Counted from the stretch's first letter, positions 43,758 to 52,945 are shown. The stretch is DNA of 64,000 nt from Hominilimicola fabiformis (GCF_020687385.1 NZ_JAJEQM010000003.1:206885-270884); one strand, 5' to 3'. Notes: generated by a model not told the origin, from the letters alone. Program-made: numbers and translations.

Positions 43758-46700
43758 ATGCTGCAAAGATTAAAAAAGATTATATCAGCCTTAACCGTAA
43801 CAGCGATGATTTTCGGTATAATGCCTATCGGCGCGTTTGCCGAAAATCTGAATAAGGCGGATTACGAAGAATTGAACGACGGTTATTTGAAAGTCGTTGT
43901 TTCGGCGAAAAACGGCGGTTTTCTGATAGATACCGTTGAGGGAGATAAGCTGAACAAAGCAGATGATAATAAATATCTTTTGTTTCCCGATGAAAATTAT
44001 GATACATCATATACCTCTTTTCGTGTAAAAAGAGGTGATGAGGTAAAGGACTATATTTTCGGAAGAAAATACGGTTTCTTGGGTAAGGACAGCAGTGACG
44101 TCACTTTGGTGAAAAACAGTGACAACATTGTCGCAACGTGGAGCGTTGACGGTTTGACTTTTACGCAGACCGTCACGCTTGCAAATACAAAATCGGCTCT
44201 GCACGGTATGGCGTCAATTTCATACGGTGTAAAGAGTACGGACGGAAGAAGTGCGGACAGTGTTCAGGCAAGAGTTATGCTTGATACCGCACTCGGTTAT
44301 CAGGATTATGCGGTGTATGAATTGACGAAAAAGGACAGTACATATGAGCAGATACAATCCGAAACGGTTATTGATAACTCTGACGGAGAAGCATACAACA
44401 ACGCATTATTCGGATACGACAATCCGAAAGCACCGTCCGTAACGGCTTATACGGTGAATGCGTCGATTAACAATAAAATTGTCGCACCGTATCAAATAGC
44501 GTTCGGACATTGGAACAACCTTGCGTCAAGTGTATTCGATTTTGAGCCTGATAACTCGTTGACGTTTACAAATCCGTATAACGAAAAATATTTGACTGCC
44601 GACAGTGCGTATGCTCTGTATTTCGATATGGGCAGTGTGGCGGCAAACGGTGAGGGCAATACCGTTGCGACAAATTACGGTATATATTCAAACGTAACCG
44701 TAAATAACGATGATAAGGTTGCGATAAATTTTTCATCTGAACTCGGAGCAATGCAGCTTACCGATACAAAAGACGAATACAAACCGCAAACGGCGGACGG
44801 TAAAAACGGTGATTTCAGCGTGTCAACGCAAATTAAAAACGTGTCGCAGAATGAAATGAAACAAATTGCCGTTGCGGTATATCCGCAGGAGGGAATAACA
44901 CCGTATGACTTGTCGGGGAATCTTGACGTTACAGCTTCATATTCAAACCCTTTCAGTGTTGATATTATAGATTTTAACGCAGATGAAGAACGACAGGTTG
45001 TGTTTAACTTTAATGCAGAACCGCTTACGGCTACCGATTACAGAAAAATCGAAGTGCGTTGTTATGACGTGAGCGGAACGGACGGTAAATTACTTTCCGA
45101 AAACTTAATCGGTCAGAGAAGTATATATCTTCTTTGCCCGGGTGCAACAGGCGACAGGGTTTCGTTTATAAGCACCGCACCCGAGATTGTTTATAACAGA
45201 GGAACAAGACATATTTACCTTGCAGGTCAGAATTTCAATTTGCTTAAAAATAAGAGTGAATACGATATAAAGGTTACGCCTTTAAACGGCAGTCAGCCGT
45301 TGACTGTAAGTGCGGAAAACTTCATTTTGGATACCGAAAACAATACGGCGGATTTGATACTTGACGAGCTTATGTCGGTCGGTACATATCAGATTGTATT
45401 TGATATGAAAGATCCAACTAAAAAAGATATTACGTCTGACGCACTGAAGTTTAATGTCAGTGATGATATTGCATATCAAGGCGGCTCTTACGGAGTTGTC
45501 ACGATTGAAAAAGACGGCGATAACAAGTATGCCCTAAGGGCGTATAAAGACGAAAAGGAATACAGTGACGAAGTTCCAAATGCTCAGAATATCTCTTTGC
45601 TTGAACTTCGCGGTGACTTTACGTTAAAATATGAAAACGGTAAAATTGCAGAGGCAGAGGCTGTTTCTCTTGAAACGGTAGACCATAAGGCGAAAAGTAC
45701 AATAAATATCAGTAATTGTCTTGATATTGAAAAAGGTACTGTAACCGTGTCTGTCGAAAACGTCGGTCAGGACGACCAAACTATTAATATCGATATAGAC
45801 GGCGAAGTTTATACGACAGGCGCAAGAACAAAGGTTTGGAGCGGTGTATGTGCGATTTCGTCATTTGAAAACGGCTCCGAATCAACACTTTTGCAGTACA
45901 CAAACGAGGGCGAACAGACAGGTGACGTTGAAAACAGCGTTGCAAATACAAACGGTATTATGCTTATGTGGCCGGGTGCGGCAAGTACCGCACAAACCAT
46001 TGCGGGAATGGTGATGGAATTCAGATACTGTCAGTTCGGACAGATGGCGACAGTTGACGGTGAAGTCACTTCAAAAACACCGAAACAAAGAGTAATCGCA
46101 TTCGGTGCACAACTTTCACCTGATTTTCTTGTTCCGTCAAACTTTGATTGGAGCAACAGAAAAACTTCCGCAATGGAGGTTGCACAACTGAAAATGGCGA
46201 GCAGTAATTATACTCCGTCACAGCTTAGAGATGTACAGGACAGATATGCCGAGGACCAAGAGGAATGGGAAGACGCAGAGGGCGGAAGTCTGAATTTGTA
46301 TATCCATGATATACTTTTCGGCGGCGGATTTATCGGATTTAATACGTCTGTCGAAGTAGAAGTTCCGTCATATGCGGACGGACTTCCGAGCGTTGAGGGT
46401 ACTCTTGACTTAAAGGTTATGAACAACGAATATACTATCGGCGTTCAAGGCAGTGCCGATATGATGGCATTTGAAATGGAGGCGGAAATTCGTCTTAGAA
46501 GTAACAACGGAATACCTATTCCGGATAAATTATATTTCTATGCAGGCGGATTTACACCGGGCATAAATGTTGACGGAATGGGCGTATTTTGGATTAAAGG
46601 TGCAGGCGGCGGTATAGATAATCTGTTTGAAACGATTTATCCGTCCTCATCCGTACCGCCTATAACGCTTCTGCTAAGCGGACAATTCGCTTTGTTTGAT

Positions 46701-49700
46701 GTTCTTTCCGCAAGAGGTGATGTAAGTATCAGCCCGAGAGATTTGAGTATTGCACTGTCGGACGTGAATGTTGCGGGAATTACACTTATAGACTATGCGG
46801 GAATTGAATGTGCATGGTATCCCGAACTTAGATTTGCAGCGGGAGTGTCTATCGGTATATTCGACGTTATTTCGGGTGACGGACATTTAATTGTAGAAAA
46901 AGATAAGGTTAAGGATAAATATTTCTGGGAAGGTTATGCCACGGCAGTGGTAAGTATTCCTAAAAAAATACCGATTTTCGGCGGTATTGAAATAGGTTCT
47001 GCCGATTTGGGTGTCAATGCCGAAAAAATATGGGGTGCTTTGCACGTTTTGAAAATTGACGCAGGTGTAACATATTATTGGGGCGGAGATGTAGATTTCG
47101 CTTTCGGTAAATATGACGCACCGGAACCGACTATTGAGTTGAGTGCGGAGGGTATTCCTGTTTATTATGATGAAAAAACAGACCGTACCTTGTATATGAA
47201 ACTCAATAACAGTATTCGCACATTGGCGTCAACAGAGGATATATCATTGTTCGGCTCAAACGGTGCGACGGTATCATCGCTTGCGGGTAAAACGGTACAT
47301 TCGGTTAATTTCGGCAAGTATAACAACGAAAACGGAATACTTACAATTTCGTATGACGCACCGAGTCAGCTTATTGCGGAAACATACGCAAAGAATATTG
47401 AAATGGAAAATTATCCGATAGTATGGTCAGACAGTTCAAAAACGGCAGACGATACAGCCAACGCAAATGCCAACGCAATGTTGAATTGGAATGAGGATAC
47501 AAAGAAAGCAACCGTTACAATAACGGTTACAGATGAAAATTACTTTAATAAAGCATTGCAATTAAAAACAGGTATTGCGTCAAGCGTGACTATATACGCA
47601 CTTTCAAAGTTGCCGACAATCGACAATGCGGTATTGAACAATAATACTGTAACGTGGTCGGGCGAAGATTTGGATAAATTCAACAGTCTTACAATTTATG
47701 CAGAGGACAGCAATAACGAAGTTTATCCGTTGTACAAAACAGAAAATGTGAATGACATAAAGAGTAAGAGTGCAAATATAACAATGCCTGAAAATATGCC
47801 GAGCGGTGAATATACGGTAAAAGTTGTTGCGACAACGACAGACGAAAGTGCTAACCCGGTTGTGACAACCGATAAAAAGCTTAATTATACCAATCCGTCA
47901 CAGCCGTCCGCACCGACGTTTAATGTGGCATTGGGCGGTGATTACAGTATTGATTTGACAGGTATAAATCAAGATAATTATGACGGCTATAAGGTAAGTA
48001 TATATGAAGTTCAAGACGGTAAAAACGTACCGACTGTATTTGACAATATGACTGTAAGCGGAAGTGATGTGATTACGGTCGGCGGTCAGTATACAAAGAC
48101 GGTTACGGTGGATAAGAACGGAAATATCGTGAATGAAAACGACCTTACGGAAGATGAGAAAAAGGATATAAAAACGCAGACCGAACAAGTCGGACTTGTA
48201 AGCGGTAAGCAGTATGTGATAGGATTAAAGGGTTATAAAAATACATCTTCAGGCGGTCAGATTGTTTCCGCTGAAACACTGTCATCACCTGTGACAATGG
48301 TTGAGCCTAAAAAGGCTGATGTAACACTTAAAGCACAAAATGCGGTAAACATTGACGGAACAGATACGGTTAAAAGCAGTAATGCAGTCATAGACCTTGT
48401 ATCGGATATGAATGTTTCCGGCGAATGGTCTTTGGACGGCGGTGAAATGAACGGTACTGTTTCGGAAAAAACTATGTCGCAGAGTATAAATCTTGACGGC
48501 TTAGAGGACGGTACGCATATAATAACCTTCAAGGGCGAAAACGATTCAAAAGACGGTACATTGTCGGAGTATATGTTTACTGTTGATACACTTCCTCCGA
48601 GATTGCAAATAAGCAGTCCGAATAACGGCGGATTTTTCGAGGACACTGTTACGGTTAAGGGTATCAGCGACAGTGGTGCGAAAGTGTATATCGGTGCGGA
48701 AAATCAAGAGATACAGGAAGCGACTGTCGGAGATGACGGCAGTTTTGAAAAGACTGTTACGCTTGATAATTCTATGGCATATCAAAATATAGTTGTGTAT
48801 GCTGCAGACGAAATCGGCAACGAAACAGTACCTGTAACATTACAGCTTACAAACAAAGCACTCGGCAATGACGACAGTGTACTTCAAATGTACATTGACG
48901 GAAAAGAGTGCAGTGACAGTACAATTAAAGCCGGCACAAGCGGTCAGCTTTCGCTAAAGGTGAAAACCGATAACAGAATTATTGAAATCAATGACGACAG
49001 TGCGGCGGCAAACAGAATTGAATGGAACGTTTCGGCAATAGAAGGTGCGGCGAATGTTGATGAAAACGGCTACATTACAACTGATGAAAAAATAAACGGC
49101 GTAGTAAGTGCGACTGTTGATAATCAGAATGTTTATACCGTTTTGGGCGGCAAGGACAGCACTGATATTCCAAGTGAAAAAATTAAAGTGAATGCGTCGG
49201 CAGGTACGGCAAGAAAGACGCATATCACGATTAATCTTGATACGGCGATTGAGGGAATGACGGCAGATAATTTTGTTGTGCTGAACGGTGATAAGAATGT
49301 GGAACTTACAGCGGTTAAGGCAAGCAGTGATAATAAAACATATACGTTGTACGGCACGTTTGATACGTCTGTGACATATACCGTTACGGTTAATTTGACG
49401 GGTACAACGGTTGAAAACACTCACATTATCGCGAGCAGTCCGCTTATGATTAAACCAAGTTCGGGCGGTGGCGGAGGAGGAAACTCCGGCAATGTAACAT
49501 ATAAAATTACAGTTGTTCAGTCCGAAAACGGTAAAATCAGTCCGGACACCGTAACCGTAAATAAAAACGAAAGCAAGACATTTACGATAACGGCTGATGA
49601 GGGTTACGAAATTGAGGACGTAATCGTAAACGGCGAAAGCGTCGGTAAGGTGAGCGAATATACGTTTGAAAAGGTGAATGCAAAAGCTGAAATTACTGCA

Positions 49701-50306
49701 AAGTTCAAAAAGATTGATACTGTGCCTAATCCGTCAGATAAGCCTGAACCGACTGATTGGGATAATCCGTTTGTTGACGTAAGTAACAACGATTGGTTCT
49801 ATAATTCAGTTAAGTACGCTTATGAAAACGGTTTGATGTACGGTGTGAGCGATACGGAATTTGCACCAGACGGTGACGTTACAAGGGCTATGTTTGTAAC
49901 TGTTCTGTACAGAACAGAGGGTGAACCGTATGCGGAAAATTCAAGCTTTGTTGATGTGGCAAGTGACAGTTATTACGCAAATGCAGTGGCATGGGCGGAA
50001 GAAAATAAAATTGTCAGCGGTGTGAGTGATACAGAGTTTGCACCTGATATGAGTATAACCCGTGAACAAATGGCGGCGATTGTTTATCGTTATGCGGAAT
50101 ACAAAAATTGTGATATAACGGTAAATGAAACGGCAAATTATGTTGACAGTGACAGTATTTCAGATTATGCAAGGAATGCGGTTGATTGGCTGTCAGAGCA
50201 AGAAATAATGTCGGGTAATACCGACGGTACTTTCGCTCCGCAGGCAAATTCAACAAGAGCACAAACAGCGGCAGTGTTTATGCGTATTAATGAAAAATTG
50301 AAGTAA
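43758..50306 (+). CDS. 2,182-residue SLH-domain cell-wall surface protein
   Basis: An exported giant protein. The signal peptide ends near IGAFA. A large N-terminal region (to about 750) and a Gly/beta-rich middle (about 750-1150) are not recognised; Ig-like domains follow (about 1200-1880). A Gly-rich linker SSGGGGGGNSG and a bacterial repeat domain (ENGKISPDTVTV, DEGYEIEDVIVNGE) come next. The C-terminus has three SLH repeats: FVDVSNNDWFYNSVKYAYENGL, DVTRAMFVTVLYR; SITREQMAAIVYRYAE; NSTRAQTAAVFMRI. These bind pyruvylated secondary wall polymers. Start with AAGGAGG. It is 19 bases after the Ig-repeat gene. Confidence 0.92.
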   Translation: MLQRLKKIISALTVTAMIFGIMPIGAFAENLNKADYEELNDGYLKVVVSAKNGGFLIDTVEGDKLNKADDNKYLLFPDENYDTSYTSFRVKRGDEVKDYIFGRKYGFLGKDSSDVTLVKNSDNIVATWSVDGLTFTQTVTLANTKSALHGMASISYGVKSTDGRSADSVQARVMLDTALGYQDYAVYELTKKDSTYEQIQSETVIDNSDGEAYNNALFGYDNPKAPSVTAYTVNASINNKIVAPYQIAFGHWNNLASSVFDFEPDNSLTFTNPYNEKYLTADSAYALYFDMGSVAANGEGNTVATNYGIYSNVTVNNDDKVAINFSSELGAMQLTDTKDEYKPQTADGKNGDFSVSTQIKNVSQNEMKQIAVAVYPQEGITPYDLSGNLDVTASYSNPFSVDIIDFNADEERQVVFNFNAEPLTATDYRKIEVRCYDVSGTDGKLLSENLIGQRSIYLLCPGATGDRVSFISTAPEIVYNRGTRHIYLAGQNFNLLKNKSEYDIKVTPLNGSQPLTVSAENFILDTENNTADLILDELMSVGTYQIVFDMKDPTKKDITSDALKFNVSDDIAYQGGSYGVVTIEKDGDNKYALRAYKDEKEYSDEVPNAQNISLLELRGDFTLKYENGKIAEAEAVSLETVDHKAKSTINISNCLDIEKGTVTVSVENVGQDDQTINIDIDGEVYTTGARTKVWSGVCAISSFENGSESTLLQYTNEGEQTGDVENSVANTNGIMLMWPGAASTAQTIAGMVMEFRYCQFGQMATVDGEVTSKTPKQRVIAFGAQLSPDFLVPSNFDWSNRKTSAMEVAQLKMASSNYTPSQLRDVQDRYAEDQEEWEDAEGGSLNLYIHDILFGGGFIGFNTSVEVEVPSYADGLPSVEGTLDLKVMNNEYTIGVQGSADMMAFEMEAEIRLRSNNGIPIPDKLYFYAGGFTPGINVDGMGVFWIKGAGGGIDNLFETIYPSSSVPPITLLLSGQFALFDVLSARGDVSISPRDLSIALSDVNVAGITLIDYAGIECAWYPELRFAAGVSIGIFDVISGDGHLIVEKDKVKDKYFWEGYATAVVSIPKKIPIFGGIEIGSADLGVNAEKIWGALHVLKIDAGVTYYWGGDVDFAFGKYDAPEPTIELSAEGIPVYYDEKTDRTLYMKLNNSIRTLASTEDISLFGSNGATVSSLAGKTVHSVNFGKYNNENGILTISYDAPSQLIAETYAKNIEMENYPIVWSDSSKTADDTANANANAMLNWNEDTKKATVTITVTDENYFNKALQLKTGIASSVTIYALSKLPTIDNAVLNNNTVTWSGEDLDKFNSLTIYAEDSNNEVYPLYKTENVNDIKSKSANITMPENMPSGEYTVKVVATTTDESANPVVTTDKKLNYTNPSQPSAPTFNVALGGDYSIDLTGINQDNYDGYKVSIYEVQDGKNVPTVFDNMTVSGSDVITVGGQYTKTVTVDKNGNIVNENDLTEDEKKDIKTQTEQVGLVSGKQYVIGLKGYKNTSSGGQIVSAETLSSPVTMVEPKKADVTLKAQNAVNIDGTDTVKSSNAVIDLVSDMNVSGEWSLDGGEMNGTVSEKTMSQSINLDGLEDGTHIITFKGENDSKDGTLSEYMFTVDTLPPRLQISSPNNGGFFEDTVTVKGISDSGAKVYIGAENQEIQEATVGDDGSFEKTVTLDNSMAYQNIVVYAADEIGNETVPVTLQLTNKALGNDDSVLQMYIDGKECSDSTIKAGTSGQLSLKVKTDNRIIEINDDSAAANRIEWNVSAIEGAANVDENGYITTDEKINGVVSATVDNQNVYTVLGGKDSTDIPSEKIKVNASAGTARKTHITINLDTAIEGMTADNFVVLNGDKNVELTAVKASSDNKTYTLYGTFDTSVTYTVTVNLTGTTVENTHIIASSPLMIKPSSGGGGGGNSGNVTYKITVVQSENGKISPDTVTVNKNESKTFTITADEGYEIEDVIVNGESVGKVSEYTFEKVNAKAEITAKFKKIDTVPNPSDKPEPTDWDNPFVDVSNNDWFYNSVKYAYENGLMYGVSDTEFAPDGDVTRAMFVTVLYRTEGEPYAENSSFVDVASDSYYANAVAWAEENKIVSGVSDTEFAPDMSITREQMAAIVYRYAEYKNCDITVNETANYVDSDSISDYARNAVDWLSEQEIMSGNTDGTFAPQANSTRAQTAAVFMRINEKLK

Positions 50307-50308
50307 TC

Positions 50309-50335
50309 AAAATGGCGGTTTAAAACCGCCATTTT
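50309..50335 (+). terminator. terminator of the surface-protein operon
   Basis: AAAATGGCGGTTT (50309-50321) pairs perfectly with AAACCGCCATTTT (50323-50335), followed by GTATTTTTTT. Confidence 0.85.
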
Positions 50336-50362
50336 GTATTTTTTTAGTAAAATAAACGTAAT

Positions 50363-50391
50363 TTGACATTGCGTGAGGTATAGTGTAGAAT
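50363..50391 (+). promoter_or_regulatory. promoter of toxin mRNA 1
   Basis: TTGACA (50363-50368), 17 bases, TAGAAT (50386-50391). The spacer shares the string GAGGTATAGTG with the promoter of module 2. Confidence 0.75.
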
Positions 50392-50490
50392 ATATATGGG
50401 TTTATAAAACCCCAAGATACAAAAAGGGCAATAACGTTTGGCAAAGCGGACGCAAGGCGGTTGTCTATGCTATTCCGAAAGGAGCAGCAT

Positions 50491-50553
50491 ATGAGTGAAT
50501 TTACTCTTATAATTATAATTGTATTTTTGCTTGTTATAGAGATAAAAAAATAA
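50491..50553 (+). CDS. 20-residue hydrophobic peptide, type I toxin candidate (copy 1)
   Basis: MSEFTLIIIIVFLLVIEIKK, a single membrane-spanning helix with a charged C-terminus, read from an ATG with GGAGCAG 6-10 bases upstream. The stop codon starts the stem of a hairpin that also terminates an opposing RNA. The mRNA would begin near 50398 and end at the hairpin at 50680-50702. The 5' leader segment GATACAAAAAGGGCAA (50416-50431) can pair with the 3' segment TTGCCCTTATCTTGTATC (50629-50646), as in type I toxins kept silent by end-to-end pairing. Small size, membrane-helix profile and context all point to a pore-forming or membrane-depolarising toxin; activity is untested. Confidence 0.75.
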   Translation: MSEFTLIIIIVFLLVIEIKK

Positions 50554-50643
50554 CCGTCTATCTGCGAAATAGACGGTTAAGGTAGAATTTTTCTACAAAA
50601 CGTTTACATTCTGCAAAGACAACTACTGTTGCCCTTATCTTGT
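50544..50643 (-). ncRNA. antisense RNA antitoxin 1 (about 100 nt)
   Basis: Predicted from the consensus minus-strand promoter at 50650-50678 to the hairpin AACCGTCTA/TAGACGGTT (50552-50578), which on the minus strand is followed by ATTTTTTT. It is fully complementary to the 3' part of the toxin mRNA, including the segment that pairs with the mRNA 5' leader, and contains the small hairpin GTAGAAT...TTCTAC conserved in module 2. Confidence 0.7.
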
Positions 50644-50649
50644 ATCTAA

Positions 50650-50678
50650 AGTATAACACAGCATAAAAATTATGTCAA
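50650..50678 (-). promoter_or_regulatory. promoter of antisense RNA 1
   Basis: Minus strand TTGACA (50678-50673), 17 bases, TATACT (50655-50650): a near-perfect consensus, stronger than that of the toxin, as expected for an antitoxin RNA. Confidence 0.8.
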
Positions 50679-50679
50679 G

Positions 50680-50702
50680 CACGTTTTAGACGTGTGTTTT
50701 TT
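50680..50702 (+). terminator. terminator of toxin mRNA 1
   Basis: CACGT (50680-50684) and ACGTG (50690-50694) around TTTAG, then TGTTTTTTG. Module 2 has the same element with a longer stem. Confidence 0.65.
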
Positions 50703-50735
50703 GTATATAAGAAAAAACAGTAAAATAAATGTAAT

Positions 50736-50764
50736 TTGACATAATATGAGGTATAGTGTAAAAT
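50736..50764 (+). promoter_or_regulatory. promoter of toxin mRNA 2
   Basis: TTGACA (50736-50741), 17 bases, TAAAAT (50759-50764); clearly duplicated from, or with, the module 1 promoter. Confidence 0.78.
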
Positions 50765-50830
50765 AAAAGTAGGTTTAAAATCAATGATATGAGTAGAGCG
50801 GAGGCGGCTCTGTTTCGGAAAGGAAATATT

Positions 50831-50893
50831 ATGAGTGAAACCACAATACAACTTGTATTGATTTTGCTTATTGTATGGATATTAAAGAAATAA
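50831..50893 (+). CDS. 20-residue hydrophobic peptide, type I toxin candidate (copy 2)
   Basis: MSETTIQLVLILLIVWILKK, the same length as copy 1 with the same MSE start, hydrophobic helix and KK end, but different inner residues, so the peptide is under constraint for character rather than exact sequence. GGAAAGGAAA precedes the ATG. The stop codon again overlaps a hairpin. Its 5' leader GATATGAGTAGAGCGG pairs with the 3' segment CCGCTCTTCTCTATATC near 50984-51000. The pairing sequences differ from module 1, so each antisense RNA should be specific for its own toxin mRNA. Confidence 0.75.
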   Translation: MSETTIQLVLILLIVWILKK

Positions 50894-50997
50894 CCGCCCT
50901 ACGGGAATAGGACGGTTATTGGGTAGAAAATCAATTTCTACAAAAATTTAACCAAATATTAAAGCAGAAACAAAAGCTGTTTACCGCTCTTCTCTAT
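50883..50997 (-). ncRNA. antisense RNA antitoxin 2 (about 115 nt)
   Basis: Predicted from the minus-strand promoter at 51004-51032 to the hairpin at 50892-50917 (AACCGCCCT/AGGACGGTT, one mismatch) with a T-rich tail. It overlaps the 3' end of toxin mRNA 2 and includes the conserved GTAGAAA...TTTCTAC hairpin. Confidence 0.68.
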
Positions 50998-51003
50998 ATC
51001 TAA

Positions 51004-51032
51004 AGTATAACACAGCAAAAAAATTATGTCAA
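51004..51032 (-). promoter_or_regulatory. promoter of antisense RNA 2
   Basis: Minus strand TTGACA, 17 bases, TATACT, almost identical to the promoter of antisense RNA 1. Confidence 0.8.
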
Positions 51033-51056
51033 GCACGTTTTAATGACGTGCTTTTT
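51032..51056 (+). terminator. terminator of toxin mRNA 2
   Basis: AGCACGT (51032-51038) pairs with ACGTGCT (51045-51051), followed by TTTTTG. Confidence 0.75.
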
Positions 51057-51131
51057 GTAAAAAATCAACGTTTAATTGGTTTAGTAAATTGAGATTAGGA
51101 CGTATACAATAGATTAAAAAGGGGATTTATT

Positions 51132-52538
51132 ATGAAAAAGCTATTTGCGTTTATAATAGCATTGATGTGTTGTGGAAATTTAGTGATAGATGCCAGTGCT
51201 ATAAACTTGAATATTATTGATAAAGAAAATATAAGTCAAGATTATTATGACTATAACGGATTAAAATTAACGTATCATTCGAGTATAATAAACAATTTTT
51301 GGTATACCGGAAAAGAATATATTTATAGAGATGTATATGATGGATATTCGCGATATAGAAGATCAGATGATATGATTAATTGGGATGATATTTCGGAAAC
51401 GAGTGGGATAACGGAAATAAATAAACTTTCTAATTATACATATTCTATAAATTATTGGGGAGATAAGTATATAGTTTTTAATCGACTGCATGAGTTGAGC
51501 GGTGAATCAATTAGTGAAGTTCAATATAATACCACAATTAATTATCCGTTACTTATTCTTGATAAGGACTTTGAACTGATTTCAAAACAAGAGTTTGAAG
51601 CTCCGATTACGGGAGTAAGTTATGTTGACGGTAAGTATTATGCAGAAACGAAAGATTACAGTCAATATAAAAATTCTTACAATTTTGAACCGATTAAGAA
51701 AGTTTATGTGTCTGAAGACGGGATTTTGTGGAATGAGGACAAAACTTTATCGGAGGTTCCTATTGGAAACGGGATGAATAAAACTTTAATACTTGACGGA
51801 GAAATGCCTGACGGTGATACAAGATACACTAAAAAGATTGTAGGTATTGCAGAGCAAGGAAATATAAATAATACTACTGATATTGTATTTGAAAGAGAAA
51901 ATTTAAAATCTTATAAAGTAGTGGACGATCTATATGTTTGTTGGGATACATTTGATGTGGAAGAAAAAGTATTTCAAATCTCGCTTGATGGTGTATACTG
52001 GCTTGATGTTGACTTTCCGAGCCTTTTAACAACACATGAAATTCATCCTGAATCGACAAGTGATAGTGTTATTGAGGCAATTTATGATTGTATAGGAGTG
52101 AAAGATAAGATACTATTCCAAACTCAATATCGTTTGTTTGAATATGATTTAGAAGATTTGCGTACAGCGTGGAGAAATGCTTGTGATAAATCGCAAATAT
52201 ATGTTAAATTTGATGGTATATATTTGGGATTTGAAACACCGCCGATTATAGAAAACGGTAGTACACTTGTACCTATGAGATTTTTGTTTGAGCAAATGGG
52301 AGCGGATGTTGAATGGAACGGAGAAACACAAACTGCAACAGCGACTCTTGATAATACAGAAATAACGTTTTCCATAAACAACATCAATGCGGAAGTGAAT
52401 AATATCTTAACAACAATGGACGTGCCTGCAAGGCTTGTAAATGGCAAAACAATAGTGCCGTTACGTTTTCTTTCAGAAAATATGGGATATACGGTAGAGT
52501 GGGACGCTGATAGTAGGACAGCGATAATTCAAGAATAA
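51132..52538 (+). CDS. secreted protein with C-terminal copper amine oxidase N-like (stalk) domain
   Basis: A 468-residue exported protein, signal peptide ending near IDASA. The first 330 residues look like a beta-propeller-type or exo-alpha-sialidase-like repeat region (repeated V/I-S-x-D-G-x-x-W in VYVSEDGILWNEDK and QISLDGVYWLDVD), function unknown. The last 110 residues are the stalk domain: PPIIENGSTLVPMRFLFEQ, GADVEW, NGKTIVPLRFLSENMGYTVEW. AAAGGGG precedes the ATG. It is monocistronic. It differs from the other stalk protein (2640) in having the domain at the C-terminus. Confidence 0.85.
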   Translation: MKKLFAFIIALMCCGNLVIDASAINLNIIDKENISQDYYDYNGLKLTYHSSIINNFWYTGKEYIYRDVYDGYSRYRRSDDMINWDDISETSGITEINKLSNYTYSINYWGDKYIVFNRLHELSGESISEVQYNTTINYPLLILDKDFELISKQEFEAPITGVSYVDGKYYAETKDYSQYKNSYNFEPIKKVYVSEDGILWNEDKTLSEVPIGNGMNKTLILDGEMPDGDTRYTKKIVGIAEQGNINNTTDIVFERENLKSYKVVDDLYVCWDTFDVEEKVFQISLDGVYWLDVDFPSLLTTHEIHPESTSDSVIEAIYDCIGVKDKILFQTQYRLFEYDLEDLRTAWRNACDKSQIYVKFDGIYLGFETPPIIENGSTLVPMRFLFEQMGADVEWNGETQTATATLDNTEITFSINNINAEVNNILTTMDVPARLVNGKTIVPLRFLSENMGYTVEWDADSRTAIIQE

Positions 52539-52710
52539 AAACAAAGCATATGCTTGCCTGTGTCTTATAGGCAAACATCCATATAAAAAACACGTTACAT
52601 GCTGTGTTCCGAACAGTGTTGAGGGCGGTATGGTAATAGGTATAAATGGTGACATAAAGCAAAGCTGTGCAATGCAAAATGCTTATGAAATGGGAAAAAG
52701 TCTAAAATAA
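52531..52710 (+). other. open frame without start after the stalk-domain gene, possible gene remnant
   Basis: A plus-strand frame, different from the preceding gene, stays open to a TAA at 52708 and ends with PNSVEGGMVIGINGDIKQSC and AMQNAYEMGKSLK. The composition is protein-like, and a terminator follows two bases later. There is no start or ribosome site. I do not recognise the parent family. It may be the decayed C-terminus of a lost gene. Confidence 0.3.
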
Positions 52711-52711
52711 C

Positions 52712-52744
52712 AAAAAGTGCAGTTCATATGAGCTGCACTTTTTG
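52712..52744 (+). terminator. intrinsic terminator
   Basis: AAAAAGTGCAG and CTGCACTTTTT form an 11-bp stem with an 11-base loop, followed by TTTG. Confidence 0.75.
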
Positions 52745-52830
52745 TTTAGACAACATGAAAAAGATAACAAAAATACTCTGATAGTTAAAGTATAGTCAAA
52801 CGCCCAAAATGCAATAGAATTTTGAATAAT

Positions 52831-52865
52831 AAAAAATCGCTCAAACATACTGTTTAAGCGATTTT
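52831..52865 (-). terminator. terminator of tRNA-Lys
   Basis: On the minus strand AAAATCGCTTAAAC and GTTTGAGCGATTTTTT form a near-perfect stem ending in a T-run, starting five bases after the tRNA CCA end. Confidence 0.8.
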
Positions 52866-52869
52866 AACG

Positions 52870-52945
52870 TGGTACGCGATCAGGGGTTCGAACCCTGGAC
52901 ACCCTGATTAAGAGTCAGGTGCTCTACCAACTGAGCTAATCACGC
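52870..52945 (-). tRNA. tRNA-Lys (anticodon CTT)
   Basis: A complete 76-nt cloverleaf: acceptor GCGTGAT with ATCGCGT (two G-T pairs), D arm TTAGCTCAGTTGGTAGAGCA, anticodon loop CTCTTAA giving CTT, T arm AGGGTTCGAACCCT, and an encoded CCA. Isolated gene with its own terminator. Confidence 0.97.

Noticed and set aside
50398..50490. c-di-GMP riboswitch in the first toxin leader (contains ACGCAAGG)
   Set aside because: The short match lacks the rest of the aptamer, and the leader is explained by pairing with the 3' UTR.
52149..52677. Several minus-strand open frames over the stalk-domain gene
   Set aside because: Shadows of the plus-strand gene without ribosome sites or family similarity.
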